A stretch of 64,000 nt of DNA from Collinsella aerofaciens (GTDB lineage: Bacteria; Actinomycetota; Coriobacteriia; Coriobacteriales; Coriobacteriaceae), in NCBI RefSeq assembly GCF_015558785.1, contig NZ_JADMOP010000001.1, forward strand, positions 186,001 to 250,000, read 5' to 3'. Positions within the stretch are counted from its first letter, which is position 1; each line of letters begins with the position of its first letter. Below, in pieces: positions 32,922 to 42,013 of this stretch. Made by a program: the position numbers and the translations under genes. The notes under the pieces were generated by a model. The model worked only from the letters and a program-made list of their open reading frames with translations, was not told the DNA's origin and did no database searches.

Positions 32922-33110
32922 ATGACAGCAAATTCAGATAAATCCAAGCAGAACAATAAAGCGGCACATCGTGTACTAGCAGGTGTTTTGTGCGGAGCTT
33001 CCGTTTTGAGCCTGGTGCTGTCGCTCGTTATGCCCCCGATCTCGCAGGCCATCGCCAACGACGCCCAGACAATTTCTACCGAGGAAACTGTAATGGGGTG
33101 TTCAAAGTGA
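32922..33110 (+). CDS. Small secreted/membrane peptide coupled to the first pilin
   Basis: A 62-residue ORF with a strong ribosome site. A basic N-terminus (KSKQNNKAAHR) is followed by a hydrophobic segment (VLAGVLCGASVLSLVLSLVM) and ISQAIANDAQ, which looks like a signal peptide with a possible cleavage site after AIA, leaving a peptide of about 20 residues. Its stop overlaps the GTG start of the pilin (GTGA), implying translational coupling. It could be the relic of a surface protein's N-terminus, a coupling leader or a true small pilus component. I do not recognise a family. Confidence 0.6.
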   Translation: MTANSDKSKQNNKAAHRVLAGVLCGASVLSLVLSLVMPPISQAIANDAQTISTEETVMGCSK

Positions 33111-36100
33111 AGAAGTTCGCCGCACGTAGCTTTATGGCAGCCATTCTCGTAGCGAGCATGCTGTTGTCGCCGTTTAGCGCGGTCTCCACCGCAAGCGCGG
33201 AAGACGTTGTACCCCTCGCTTCCACTCTCACTCCGGGCATCCATAAGCCAACTTCCATCGGCATCGGCACGAATATCGCTGTCTCCACCCCCGATCCCGG
33301 CGTGGCCACCTACGTCGGCCGCGACATGTATATCGGTGGTAAGCCGAGCGACCCGAGCACTCTTGATGAGATGAACGGTCCCGCTGGCTCATATGCCGCT
33401 GAGGCGGAGGGCCTTACCGTGGTCCGTGGCAAGCTTGCCATGAATCCTATCAAGGCGAGCTGGGGTGGCGATGGCTTCCGTTTCGGCACCGTTGGTTTTG
33501 GTTCTCAGTTTCGTCCTGTCGACAGAAGTACGGTGCTTGCGGTCGCCGGTATAAACAGCTCGATTCAGAACATGAACACCGGTCTGGGAACGACCTCAAA
33601 TACTGCGACGGTTGGTGCTTGGACCAGGGGTGCCTGGGTCGGCAAGTCGAATGAGGATACTGGCTATGACTACACCGCGCAGATCGCCGGTCCCATTACC
33701 TATTGGAATCCTGGCAACAATTGGAATGCTGGCAACAGGCGCCAGTCTGTGGTGACAAAACAGGGCAAATACTATGAAGGGGATAATGCGGACCAAAGTT
33801 CGCTGTTCAACCTACCTAAAGTCCTCTACATCAACGGTAAGGATTACACCAATTTCCTGGAGTCCGAAGTAAAGGCGAAGATCTCCGAGCCTCTCGCAAA
33901 GCTTCCTGCTACGGAAGGAGACGAGGTTGGGGTTGCGGTTGGTGTTGCCAATGATGATTCCGAATACTTCATTAAAAAGTACAACAACACGGAGCAGTAC
34001 AAACTCACGTTCAACGGCGATCCCAAGACCTTTACGCGCAAGACGAACTATACCGACGTTAACGGCAAAAACGTTTCCAGCGAGGTGACCCTTGTCAACA
34101 ACGAGAAGCTCATCACGTTTACCGGCGATGCGGATGTGAACGGCAAAGGTTCTCCGCTACAAGTCTTTTACCTCAATGCGTCGGATCTTACCAACTCCAT
34201 TGACGTCAAGACCTACCGTGGCGTTGACTTCAGCTTCAATAGAATACCCGAGGACGCTTCCGTGGTCGTCAACATCATCGGTGATGCTCCGGTCGAGTTC
34301 CAACACGGTTGGCGTTTCTGGTGGAACGGTGAGGAAATCTCCCGCGGGTACGAGGAGGGTGACACCCCTGAGGCTAAGCGCCTCAGGGCTCTGTACTCCA
34401 CTGCCGCCCAGAGCATCCTGTGGAACTTCACTACGGCCAAGCAGGTCACCATCCGAGGCGGTATGGCCCTTGAGGGCAATAAAGACCTCGGAGGTGCCGA
34501 TGATAAGTGGACCGACGATGACCCGGCAGCCGCCATGTTGGGTAGCATTATTGTTCCCAACGGCAGCTTCGAGGACCACGTGACCACTAACGGCCGTGTG
34601 TACGTGGGCGGCGACTTTGAGATGTACAACCCCACGGTCGCGTGGGATTTCACGAATCTTGATGGCAAATCGGCTTCCGTCATCGATATGGATCAAGAGC
34701 GTCACAATTTCCCGTGGTCCGGGTCGTATACACCGGACGGCTCTGCCATTGCGTGGAGCAAGGTCGACGCTGCGGACGGCAAGACGCCGCTTTCTGGTTC
34801 CTCGTGGGCTATCTATGGTTCTGTCAAGGATGCTGTCGCGGGCGAAAATGCTATTGTGACGGTGACTGACGATGGCGCAAATGATTACGCTTCGGGTGAT
34901 GGCAAGCTTCAGTTCAACTATTTGAATCAGAAAGCGGATTTAACTGCCGAAATTTCTGATATGAACCCTGCCTTTACCTACTACATCAAAGAGGTGACAG
35001 CGCCGGAGGGCTACCAGAAGTCGGACACCATCTACTACGCAACCATGAACAACACCGGCGAGCAGGTGAACTATGTTCAGGGTCATGTGGACACGGTGAA
35101 CGGAAATAAGCTCGTTTCATTCGATGATTCCAACACCACGGGCGCCATCTCCAACACCAAGATCACCGGTACGGTGTCTTGGACCAAGGTTGAGGAAGGA
35201 GACAAGGGATACACTCCTTTGGCTGGTTCCGAGTGGAAGCTTGCGAAACTGGGTGCCGATGGTACGACCGAGGCGCAGTCTTGGACCGTGAGCGACCAGT
35301 CGGCTTCGGGCGAGACCACGTGGGCCGATGCCGACGTCACGAATGGCAAGTTCAAGCTCGAGGGTCTGCTGCCGGGTACGTACACGCTTGTTGAGACCCA
35401 GGCTCCGTTTGGCTACAACTTGAACACCACGGTTTATGAGTTCACGGTGTCCAACGAGGACGGTTTCGTCACGTGGACCGAGGGAAAGAGCCCGACGATT
35501 GACGGGAACAACGTCTACATTTCCGACGCCCTTACCACTACGTCCGTGAAGATCCCGGTGACCAAATCTGTTCGCAATACGGACTGGCCGAAGGGCGATA
35601 AAGACAAATATGTGCCGTTCGAGTTCAGCATCGAGGCTACGGGGGCAAATAAGGATAGCGCACCTAAGCTTGATCCGACGACTATTTCCGTCGCTCCCGC
35701 AGCGGGCTCCACCAAGGTCAACGACACCGTGGCATCCTTTGGCGGTATCTCGTTCTCCAAAAAGCACCTCGCCAAGATCGACGATTCGAACCCGACTGGC
35801 GCCAAGACCTACACCTACACGGTGAAGGAGGTCGCGCCTACCACCGGTGCCATCGACAAGCTGCGCTACTCCAAGGCCGAGTACCAGGTGGCCGTCACGG
35901 TGAAGGCCGTCATGGATGAGACCACTGGCAAGTACTCCGGCCTCACCACCTCCACCACGGTCACGCAGGTGAAGGACGACATGGGCAACACCGTGAGTAA
36001 CACCATCGGCAAGGACGCCGCGCCCAACGCCATTCCCGCCTCCACCTTCACCAACACCTACTCCACCACTCTGCCTCTTTCCGGTATGTCGGGCGTCACT

Positions 36101-36199
36101 CTGACGTACCTTGCCGGCGCGGCGGTGCTTTGCGTCGCTGCAGCCTGGATGCACATTCGTCGCAAGGCGAATGCGAAGGGAGGTAAGCGTCGTGAATAA
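33107..36199 (+). CDS. Large LPxTG-type surface protein: choice-of-anchor A, Cna-B/SpaA and FctA-like domains (probable pilus tip or shaft protein)
   Basis: A 1030-residue secreted protein. Signal peptide about 1-34 (AAILVASMLLSPFSAVSTASA). The N-terminal half (to about 530) resembles choice-of-anchor A adhesin domains (AVAGINSSIQNMNTG, IIVPNGSFEDHVTTNGRVYVGGDF). Two Cna-B/SpaA-type folds follow, each with a YTYYIKEVTAPEGY- or YTLVETQAPFGY-like E-box able to form an isopeptide bond. An FctA-like pilin domain (TVKEVAPTTG) comes next, then the sorting signal LPLSG, hydrophobic YLAGAAVLCVAAAW and RRKANAKGGKRRE. GTG 33107 is chosen from the signal peptide and its overlap with the small ORF. It is the first pilin of the operon. 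Confidence 0.88.
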   Translation: MKKFAARSFMAAILVASMLLSPFSAVSTASAEDVVPLASTLTPGIHKPTSIGIGTNIAVSTPDPGVATYVGRDMYIGGKPSDPSTLDEMNGPAGSYAAEAEGLTVVRGKLAMNPIKASWGGDGFRFGTVGFGSQFRPVDRSTVLAVAGINSSIQNMNTGLGTTSNTATVGAWTRGAWVGKSNEDTGYDYTAQIAGPITYWNPGNNWNAGNRRQSVVTKQGKYYEGDNADQSSLFNLPKVLYINGKDYTNFLESEVKAKISEPLAKLPATEGDEVGVAVGVANDDSEYFIKKYNNTEQYKLTFNGDPKTFTRKTNYTDVNGKNVSSEVTLVNNEKLITFTGDADVNGKGSPLQVFYLNASDLTNSIDVKTYRGVDFSFNRIPEDASVVVNIIGDAPVEFQHGWRFWWNGEEISRGYEEGDTPEAKRLRALYSTAAQSILWNFTTAKQVTIRGGMALEGNKDLGGADDKWTDDDPAAAMLGSIIVPNGSFEDHVTTNGRVYVGGDFEMYNPTVAWDFTNLDGKSASVIDMDQERHNFPWSGSYTPDGSAIAWSKVDAADGKTPLSGSSWAIYGSVKDAVAGENAIVTVTDDGANDYASGDGKLQFNYLNQKADLTAEISDMNPAFTYYIKEVTAPEGYQKSDTIYYATMNNTGEQVNYVQGHVDTVNGNKLVSFDDSNTTGAISNTKITGTVSWTKVEEGDKGYTPLAGSEWKLAKLGADGTTEAQSWTVSDQSASGETTWADADVTNGKFKLEGLLPGTYTLVETQAPFGYNLNTTVYEFTVSNEDGFVTWTEGKSPTIDGNNVYISDALTTTSVKIPVTKSVRNTDWPKGDKDKYVPFEFSIEATGANKDSAPKLDPTTISVAPAAGSTKVNDTVASFGGISFSKKHLAKIDDSNPTGAKTYTYTVKEVAPTTGAIDKLRYSKAEYQVAVTVKAVMDETTGKYSGLTTSTTVTQVKDDMGNTVSNTIGKDAAPNAIPASTFTNTYSTTLPLSGMSGVTLTYLAGAAVLCVAAAWMHIRRKANAKGGKRRE

Positions 36200-37862
36200 G
36201 AAAGTTTGCTCCTTCCCGATCTTGTTTGCGCTGCTTGCCCTCCTGATCGGCACCTGCGCGGTTGTGTTCCCCGCTTCCGCGCAGGCCGTGCCGACCTCGA
36301 CCGGTTCCATCACGGTGAGCGGCACCGTGGCGCGCAGCTACGACGCCTACCAGATCTTTAGCGCCAACGTCGTCGACGGCGACAGCGACGCCAAGACCGC
36401 CACCGACCTCGCCTGGGCAAGCGACGCCGCGCGCGACGCTGTCCTACCCGTGCTGCACAGCGCCGGCATGCCCAAATCCCAGACCACCGCGCAGGAAGCT
36501 GCCGAGTGGTTCAACACCGATTCCCACCTTACGAGCGCGCTGAGCGCACAGCTCGCTCGTTCCCTCCAGAGCTCTGGCGCCGTGTCCGTGACCCTCAACG
36601 CGGGCACGACGGCCGAGCTGCCCTGCGGCTACTGGCTCATCGTCGCCGACGACGACGCCATCGCTCAGGGAGAAGCCGGCACCGCGCCGATCATGGCCCT
36701 GGTGGGCGGCAGCGCCGTCACCGTCAAGCCCAAGGCCGCGACCCCCAAGGTCGTCAAGCATGTGCTGGAGGACAGCACCGCCGCCTGGCAGAAGGCCGCC
36801 GACGCCACGGTCGCCGACGACCTGTACTGGCGCCTCTCGGCCACGGTCCCGGCGGGGCTCACGGCCTACGACACCTATACGGTGCGGTTCGTCGACACCA
36901 TGAGCGCGGGGCTCGACCCCTCCAGGGTGGCCGCGAGCATGCGCGTGTACGCGGCGGCGGGCGCGGACGGCGGCTTCGACGCCGTCTCGGCCGGTAAGGA
37001 CGGCCGCGCCGGCACCGAGCCCGCGAAGGGCTGGACCGACATCACGGCCCAGTGCGCCACCAAGGTGGCGGCCGACGGCAAGACCTTCACCGTGCGCACC
37101 GGCGACCTGATCGCCGCGCTCGGCGGGGTCGACGCCTTTACCGCGGGCGCCCGCGTTGTCGCCGTGTACAACGCGCCGCTCAACAGCGCATGCAATCACG
37201 GTATCGCGAAGGGCAACCCCAACGAGGTCTACCTGCGCTACCCGCGCTCTCCCTTTGCCGACCAGTCGGGCGACGCCGGCTTCACCTGCACGCCGAGCGA
37301 CGATGCGTGCGCCTACACCTGGGATCTCGCGCTCACCAAGCGCGGCAACGACGGTGACAAGCCGCTTGCTGGGGCGGTCCTGAGCATCGCCGACGACCGC
37401 GGCCGCACGCTAGCGGCCGACGGCACGTGGGATGCGGAGGGCAAGGCCACCGTCACCACGGGCGAGGACGGCCGCGTGACCGTCTCGGGCGTGGATTCGG
37501 GCAAGCTGGAGGTCCGCGAGCTCAAGGCGCCCAAGGGCTACACCGCCTTTGAGGGCACGCGCTCCGTGACGGTCAAGGCCGAGGGCCTGGACGTCGACCA
37601 GGTGGCCGCCGCCAAGCCCAAGCTCACCATCACGGCCGAGTCGCCCCTGCGCGCCGACAGCGCGGACGGGTCGACGGGCAGCCTGGAGGTGTCGCTCATC
37701 AACACACCCACCGGCACACCCCCTAGCATTACCACCGGAGGCTTTATGCCCTCGACTGGCGATATGGCAATGTACGCCGCGGCCGCCGCAGCGGTCGCCG
37801 GAGCCGCGCTCATCGTGGTCGCGCTCCTGGTCAAGCGGGGAGGTGGCAGCCATAAAGAGTAG
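36192..37862 (+). CDS. Isopeptide-forming fimbrial protein with sorting signal (minor or basal pilin)
   Basis: A 556-residue secreted pilin. A signal peptide covers about 1-32 (FPILFALLALLIGTCAVVFP...AQA). The N-terminal domain (YDAYQIFSANVVDG, LPCGYWLIVADDD, PIMALVGG) ends in VTVKPKAATPKVVKHV, the position of the pilin-motif lysine. A SpaH/EbpB D2-like domain and a C-terminal Cna-B domain with an E-box (LEVRELKAPKGY) follow. The sorting signal is MPSTG, then a hydrophobic span and KRGGGSHKE. GTG 36192 overlaps the previous gene by 8 nt. Its GC content is visibly higher than that of the pilin genes on either side, suggesting mosaic origin. Confidence 0.88.
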   Translation: MNKKVCSFPILFALLALLIGTCAVVFPASAQAVPTSTGSITVSGTVARSYDAYQIFSANVVDGDSDAKTATDLAWASDAARDAVLPVLHSAGMPKSQTTAQEAAEWFNTDSHLTSALSAQLARSLQSSGAVSVTLNAGTTAELPCGYWLIVADDDAIAQGEAGTAPIMALVGGSAVTVKPKAATPKVVKHVLEDSTAAWQKAADATVADDLYWRLSATVPAGLTAYDTYTVRFVDTMSAGLDPSRVAASMRVYAAAGADGGFDAVSAGKDGRAGTEPAKGWTDITAQCATKVAADGKTFTVRTGDLIAALGGVDAFTAGARVVAVYNAPLNSACNHGIAKGNPNEVYLRYPRSPFADQSGDAGFTCTPSDDACAYTWDLALTKRGNDGDKPLAGAVLSIADDRGRTLAADGTWDAEGKATVTTGEDGRVTVSGVDSGKLEVRELKAPKGYTAFEGTRSVTVKAEGLDVDQVAAAKPKLTITAESPLRADSADGSTGSLEVSLINTPTGTPPSITTGGFMPSTGDMAMYAAAAAAVAGAALIVVALLVKRGGGSHKE

Positions 37863-37970
37863 CTGGCAGCCCTGCAGAGAGCGGGGCGAGACATAACGAA
37901 GCAGATGCTAAGACACAGACAGACAGATTTAGATCAAATGGAATTCGAGCAGAAAGCAGAGGAAAAGAAG

Positions 37971-39737
37971 ATGAGCATGAGCAAGAACATCGCACGCCTG
38001 GCAGTAACCGCCGGCCTCACAGCAGCGCTGAGCTTTGGTGGTGTGATGGCCCCGGTCACGATGGCGTTTGCTGAGGGTACGCCGGTGGCTACGACGAGTG
38101 GCAACGTGACGATTAATGAGGAGACCTACAAGGATACGACCTTTAAGGGTATCCAGATTTTCAAGGCTAAGGTTACGCAGGACCAGAAGAGCGAGGGAGT
38201 CTGGGATTCCACTGGCGATAAGACCCTTTCCGATATTGATTGGGCAAATAATTCCGTGAAGGCTGCAGTGACTACGGCGTTTGATAATGTTGATAATGGC
38301 TCTAAACCTAGTGATTTGCCTAACGATAATTCCGCTCAGGCATGGGTCAACTTCATCAATAACCACAGTTCTGAAGTTGTGGGCAATAACGTCAATGCCG
38401 GAAGTGTGCTCGACATGATTGCTAAGTCGCTTGAAGGCCAGACGTGGACAGATGCGAAGAGTGGTACCCCGGGAACATTTGAGGGCATCGATGCCGGCTA
38501 CTGGCTCTTTGAAACGAAGTCGGTCGGTGCAACTACTGGAGCAGATCGCAATAAAGACGCTTACACCTCACCGATCTTCGCTGTCGTCGGTGGCGAAGAT
38601 GTAAAGGTGGAGCCCAAGAAGGATGTCCCCAGCGTTACCAAGGCAGTCAAGGACGATAACAACGGTAGTTTTGTGACAGATGGGAACAAGGACGTTTTCG
38701 AGGCGCCCAATAGGGTTGCGGACTCTGCATCCGACCAGCTGATTGAGTACCAGCTTGCAGGTACCGTGGCCAGCAATATCAATACTTACGAAAAGTACAG
38801 CTATACCTTTACTGATGATCTGCCTTCTACGATGGTTCCCAACCTCTCCGACGGTAAACCTGTTGTTGAGGTCAAGATTGACAATGCTAAGGTCAAGGAA
38901 GGCTACTACACTGCGAACTACGTCACTGATCAAGGAAAGAACGAGCTTGTTGTTTCTTTTGACAACCTTAAGGGAGAAATTAAATCTGACAAGGATAAGG
39001 ATATTACCGTTAGTGGTAGCTCCAAAATCTATGTGAACTATAAGGCAAAGCTCAACCCTACTAAGGTTAACGCCGATATACTCGGTAAAGGCCAGAAGAA
39101 TACCGTTACTCTGACCTATTCCAATAACCCCCACTCTAACGAAACAGGTACAACAGTCGTGCATCCCGCCTACGACTACACCTACGGCATTGACGTCACC
39201 AAGGTTGGTAATGAGGAAACCCCTAAGAAGCTCTCCGGTGTTGTGTTCAAGCTGCAGGAGAAGAACGACGAGGGCGAACTCGAGAATAAGTTCATCGATT
39301 GCACCGGTGTAAAACAGACGAACGCCGAGAAAGCCAAGCTTACCACGGATTCCAGCGGCAAGATTAACGTTGTCGGTCTCGATGAGGGCACTTATGTCCT
39401 CACAGAGGTCACGCCCGCACCTGGCTACGATAACTCTCACGGCGACAAAGGCATCACGTTCACCATTACAAGCGGTAAGCTTTCCGAGAACGACACCACC
39501 GTGGTTACCCCTACGGCTATGGTAACTGATGGAGACAATCAGACGCTCGTCAAAGTCGAAAACTCCACTGACGGCATGGTGCACCTCACCGTTACCGATA
39601 AGAAGGGCTCCAACCTCCCGCTGACCGGTCTCAACGGCGTGACCTTCACCTGGATCGCTGGTGGCGCGGTGCTGTGCATCGGCGTGGCGCACCTCATCCG
39701 CAGCCGTAAGCAGGCTGAGGAGTCCGAGCAGGAGTAA
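37971..39737 (+). CDS. SpaH/EbpB-family LPxTG major pilin
   Basis: A 588-residue secreted pilin. A signal peptide covers about 1-33 (RLAVTAGLTAALSFGGVMAPVTMAFA). The N-terminal domain (YKDTTFKGIQIFKAKV, GIDAGYWLFETKS, PIFAVVGGEDVKVEPKKDVPSV) places the likely polymerisation lysine in KVEPKKD. A D2-like domain (YQLAGTVASNINTYEKYSYTF) and a C-terminal Cna-B domain with E-box (GTYVLTEVTPAPGY) follow. The sorting signal LPLTG is followed by a hydrophobic span and RSRKQAEESEQE. ATG 37971 follows GAGGAAAAGAAG. LPLTG and domain order make it the likely shaft subunit polymerised by the downstream class C sortase. Confidence 0.9.
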   Translation: MSMSKNIARLAVTAGLTAALSFGGVMAPVTMAFAEGTPVATTSGNVTINEETYKDTTFKGIQIFKAKVTQDQKSEGVWDSTGDKTLSDIDWANNSVKAAVTTAFDNVDNGSKPSDLPNDNSAQAWVNFINNHSSEVVGNNVNAGSVLDMIAKSLEGQTWTDAKSGTPGTFEGIDAGYWLFETKSVGATTGADRNKDAYTSPIFAVVGGEDVKVEPKKDVPSVTKAVKDDNNGSFVTDGNKDVFEAPNRVADSASDQLIEYQLAGTVASNINTYEKYSYTFTDDLPSTMVPNLSDGKPVVEVKIDNAKVKEGYYTANYVTDQGKNELVVSFDNLKGEIKSDKDKDITVSGSSKIYVNYKAKLNPTKVNADILGKGQKNTVTLTYSNNPHSNETGTTVVHPAYDYTYGIDVTKVGNEETPKKLSGVVFKLQEKNDEGELENKFIDCTGVKQTNAEKAKLTTDSSGKINVVGLDEGTYVLTEVTPAPGYDNSHGDKGITFTITSGKLSENDTTVVTPTAMVTDGDNQTLVKVENSTDGMVHLTVTDKKGSNLPLTGLNGVTFTWIAGGAVLCIGVAHLIRSRKQAEESEQE

Positions 39738-39838
39738 CGCTCGCTCACCCATCCCTTTGGCAGGTGGGATGTGATGGCCATGAGACTTGCGGACACTCTT
39801 CTCGTCCATCCACGTTCTTGCTTTGCCATTCTCTTTTC

Positions 39839-39876
39839 GGGGCAGACTCCGCACTGGAGTCTGCCCCGTTCTTTTT
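39839..39876 (+). terminator. Terminator after the pilin genes
   Basis: GGGGCAGACTCC (39839-39850) pairs with GGAGTCTGCCCC (39856-39867), then GTTCTTTTT. It may separate the abundant pilin mRNA from the downstream small gene and sortase. The rest of the 306-nt gap shows no gene. Confidence 0.85.
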
Positions 39877-40043
39877 GGACATAGCAGCCGGAGTGCCGTT
39901 GCGCGTAGGATCGGGCGTATGGTTAGCGAACAGATGTTTGCTAATATTGCGTTTACCAGCTGTAAGTGCGAGTGCTCGCAGTAAAATACCCTTGCGACGC
40001 ATTCCGTGCGCGGGCGGCCGACGACTCGATCGGAGGTCCCCAA

Positions 40044-40196
40044 ATGCTGAAATTCCTTAACGCGCTCGCCGCCCTCGCGGCGGTAGGCTCGTTCGTCATC
40101 GCGTTTCTTGACTCGTATGAGGTTCGGTTTAAGGTCCGTAGGCGCACGCGCGGTGCGGACGGTAGAAGGCATTTGCGCCGCAACAAGCGCAAATAA
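40044..40196 (+). CDS. Small membrane protein between pilin and sortase genes
   Basis: A 50-residue ORF with a good ribosome site (CGGAGG, 40031-40036). It has a hydrophobic N-terminal helix (MLKFLNALAALAAVGSFVIA) and a strongly basic tail (VRRRTRGADGRR...RRNKRK), which predicts one membrane span with a cytoplasmic basic tail. A terminator follows immediately (40198-40227). No family recognised. Its place in the pilus locus is suggestive but not proof of a role. Confidence 0.55.
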   Translation: MLKFLNALAALAAVGSFVIAFLDSYEVRFKVRRRTRGADGRRHLRRNKRK

Positions 40197-40197
40197 G

Positions 40198-40227
40198 AAT
40201 GCCCGGGGTTCGGAGCCCGGGCATTTA
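40198..40227 (+). terminator. Terminator after the 50-residue ORF
   Basis: AATGCCCGGG (40198-40207) pairs with CCCGGGCATT (40216-40225) across a short loop. Confidence 0.75.
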
Positions 40228-40457
40228 ACAAAAGCTGAAAACTAGGCCGCCCGCGCTCTCGTACACTTACGCGGGGTGCGTCGTTTTCTATTGACATTGT
40301 ATCCCGAATCGCCCAGCCGATTCGGGACATTTTGAAAACTCAAATGCTGGCTTATCCTCGACTGGACGGTGCAGTCTAGCTGCGTTGTCTGGCGCGGAAG
40401 CTCGCTAATCGGCTATTATTTGTTTAGACAACCTGAGCTGTAGAGGAGTGACCGTCG

Positions 40458-41396
40458 ATGGTGCAGGGCGCCAAACATATGAAGAGCAATAACGCCGCGG
40501 ACAACGGTGGCTCAAGCCCTCAGCCCAAACCTCAACCAAAGCCCAAGCGCCGTCGCAAGCGGCTGCCGCGCTGGGCCGACCGGCTCATCACCATCGTCAT
40601 CATCCTTATTGGCGTGGGCCTTATGACCTGGCCGTGGATTTTGGACCGGCTCGAGGCCTCGGGCGTGTTCAACCAGATCAGCACGGTGTCCAGCACCGTG
40701 GACGCGCTGTCTGCCGAGGAGCGCGAGCGCATCCTGCTCCAGGCGCGCTCCTTTAATGAGCAGCTGGCGGGCGAGGCCACCGAGCTCCCCGCCGACCAGA
40801 TTGAGCCCTACGCTCAGCAGCTCATCTTTGACCGTGACCCCATGATGAGTTGGGTCGAGATCCCCTCCATCGACGTGAGCATGCCCATCTACCACGGCAC
40901 GAGCGAGGAAGTCCTTATGGCGGGCGTCGGCCACCTGGAGGGCACGAGCCTGCCGGTGGGCGGCACCTCGACGCATTGCGTGCTCACCGCGCACTCGGGC
41001 ATGCGCAACCTGAGTATGTTCGACGACATACACTCGCTGGAGCCCGGCGACCTGGTGCTACTGCACACCATGAACAAGACGCTCGCCTACAAGATGGTGG
41101 ACTCCGAGGTGGTGCTGCCCGAGGAGATGGAGTCGCTGACCATCGAGCCCGGCGCCGACAAGGTGACGCTCGTCACCTGCACGCCCTATGGCGTGAACGA
41201 CCATCGCCTGCTGGTGCATTGCGTGCGCACCAAGTACAACAAGAAGGACGTCGACAAGCAAAAGTCGCTGGCCGGTCGCCACTGGGGCAAGCGCGAGTTT
41301 GCCGTGCTCATTGTGGTCGTGGCCATTGTGCTGTTGCTTCTGGACATCGTGATCCACGCGGTCCGCAAGCGCCGCAAGGCCAAGGCCTCGGCATAA
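40458..41396 (+). CDS. Class C sortase (pilin polymerase)
   Basis: A 312-residue sortase with two membrane segments: an N-terminal one (about 38-58, LITIVIILIGVGLMTWPWIL) and a C-terminal one (FAVLIVVVAIVLLLLDIVIH), the class C layout. The beta-barrel carries His179 (LTAHSGM), Cys241 (LVTCTPYG) and Arg257 (LVHCVRT), and a lid-like segment precedes the barrel (DRDPMMSWVEIP). It should join LPxTG pilin monomers through pilin-motif lysines and passes the polymer for wall anchoring. A strong ribosome site (GAGGAG) precedes ATG 40458. It follows three pilin genes, which fixes its role. Confidence 0.92.
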   Translation: MVQGAKHMKSNNAADNGGSSPQPKPQPKPKRRRKRLPRWADRLITIVIILIGVGLMTWPWILDRLEASGVFNQISTVSSTVDALSAEERERILLQARSFNEQLAGEATELPADQIEPYAQQLIFDRDPMMSWVEIPSIDVSMPIYHGTSEEVLMAGVGHLEGTSLPVGGTSTHCVLTAHSGMRNLSMFDDIHSLEPGDLVLLHTMNKTLAYKMVDSEVVLPEEMESLTIEPGADKVTLVTCTPYGVNDHRLLVHCVRTKYNKKDVDKQKSLAGRHWGKREFAVLIVVVAIVLLLLDIVIHAVRKRRKAKASA

Positions 41397-41410
41397 GACA
41401 TCGTTCGGAA

Positions 41411-41443
41411 CCACCACAATGGGGACAGGCACCTTTGTGGTGG
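41411..41443. repeat. Inverted repeat R3 copy e
   Basis: CCACCACAATGGGGACAGGC then ACCTTTGTGGTGG, 15 nt before R2 copy d and 14 nt after the sortase stop. The pairing R3-then-R2 repeats the arrangement at 31384-31495. Confidence 0.85.
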
Positions 41444-41457
41444 TTGGGGCTTCCAAA

Positions 41458-41516
41458 CCATCACAACACTCGATGAAAATCTCGATTTTGGCGAAAAACG
41501 TCGAATGTTGTGATGG
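41458..41516. repeat. Inverted repeat R2 copy d
   Basis: CCATCACAACACTCGA with TCGAATGTTGTGATGG, 59-nt span. The loop is in the orientation of copy c. Confidence 0.88.
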
Positions 41517-41701
41517 TTTTCGTTGTGGGCGAGACGGTTTTCGCTATGGACGGTGCGATTTCGCTGCAGAACCGCCAGCCCGCCGCCTGCCAGCCCACCG
41601 CCCTCGTTACGTTTTCGCTGCATTTGGGTAAAGCGCCTGCTCCAAGCCGGCGTTGCCTTGTATACTAGAGCGGTTTATCTGTTATGCGGAAGGGAGCGCC
41701 T

Positions 41702-42013
41702 ATGGCACTCAGCGAGAAAGACGTGCGCGGCATCGCCAAGTACGCAAAGATCGCACTGACCGATGACGAGCTCACCCAGATGACGTCCTACATGAACGAC
41801 GCCGTCCAGATGCTCGAGCCCGTCTTGCAATATGACTTGCCCGACGTGGAGCCCACGTTCCATCCCATCGGAAGCCTGTCCAACGTGATGGGCGACGACC
41901 TGCGCGAGCCCGAGCGCGACCTGCCGCTCGACGTTGCGCTCGAAAACGCCGGCAGCGCGCGCGACCGCTACTTCCGCGTGCCGTCCATTTTGGGAGAGGG
42001 GGAGAGCGAGTAA
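41702..42013 (+). CDS. gatC: Aspartyl/glutamyl-tRNA amidotransferase subunit C
   Basis: A 103-residue GatC: DVRGIAKYAKIALTDDELTQMTSYMNDAVQMLEPV is the family N-terminus, followed by the linking segment LREPERDLPLDVALENAGSAR and YFRVPSIL that wraps GatA/GatB. It stabilises the amidotransferase that makes Gln-tRNA(Gln) or Asn-tRNA(Asn) by transamidation. ATG 41702 follows GGAAGGGAG. Its TAA overlaps the gatA ATG by one base. Confidence 0.95.
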   Translation: MALSEKDVRGIAKYAKIALTDDELTQMTSYMNDAVQMLEPVLQYDLPDVEPTFHPIGSLSNVMGDDLREPERDLPLDVALENAGSARDRYFRVPSILGEGESE

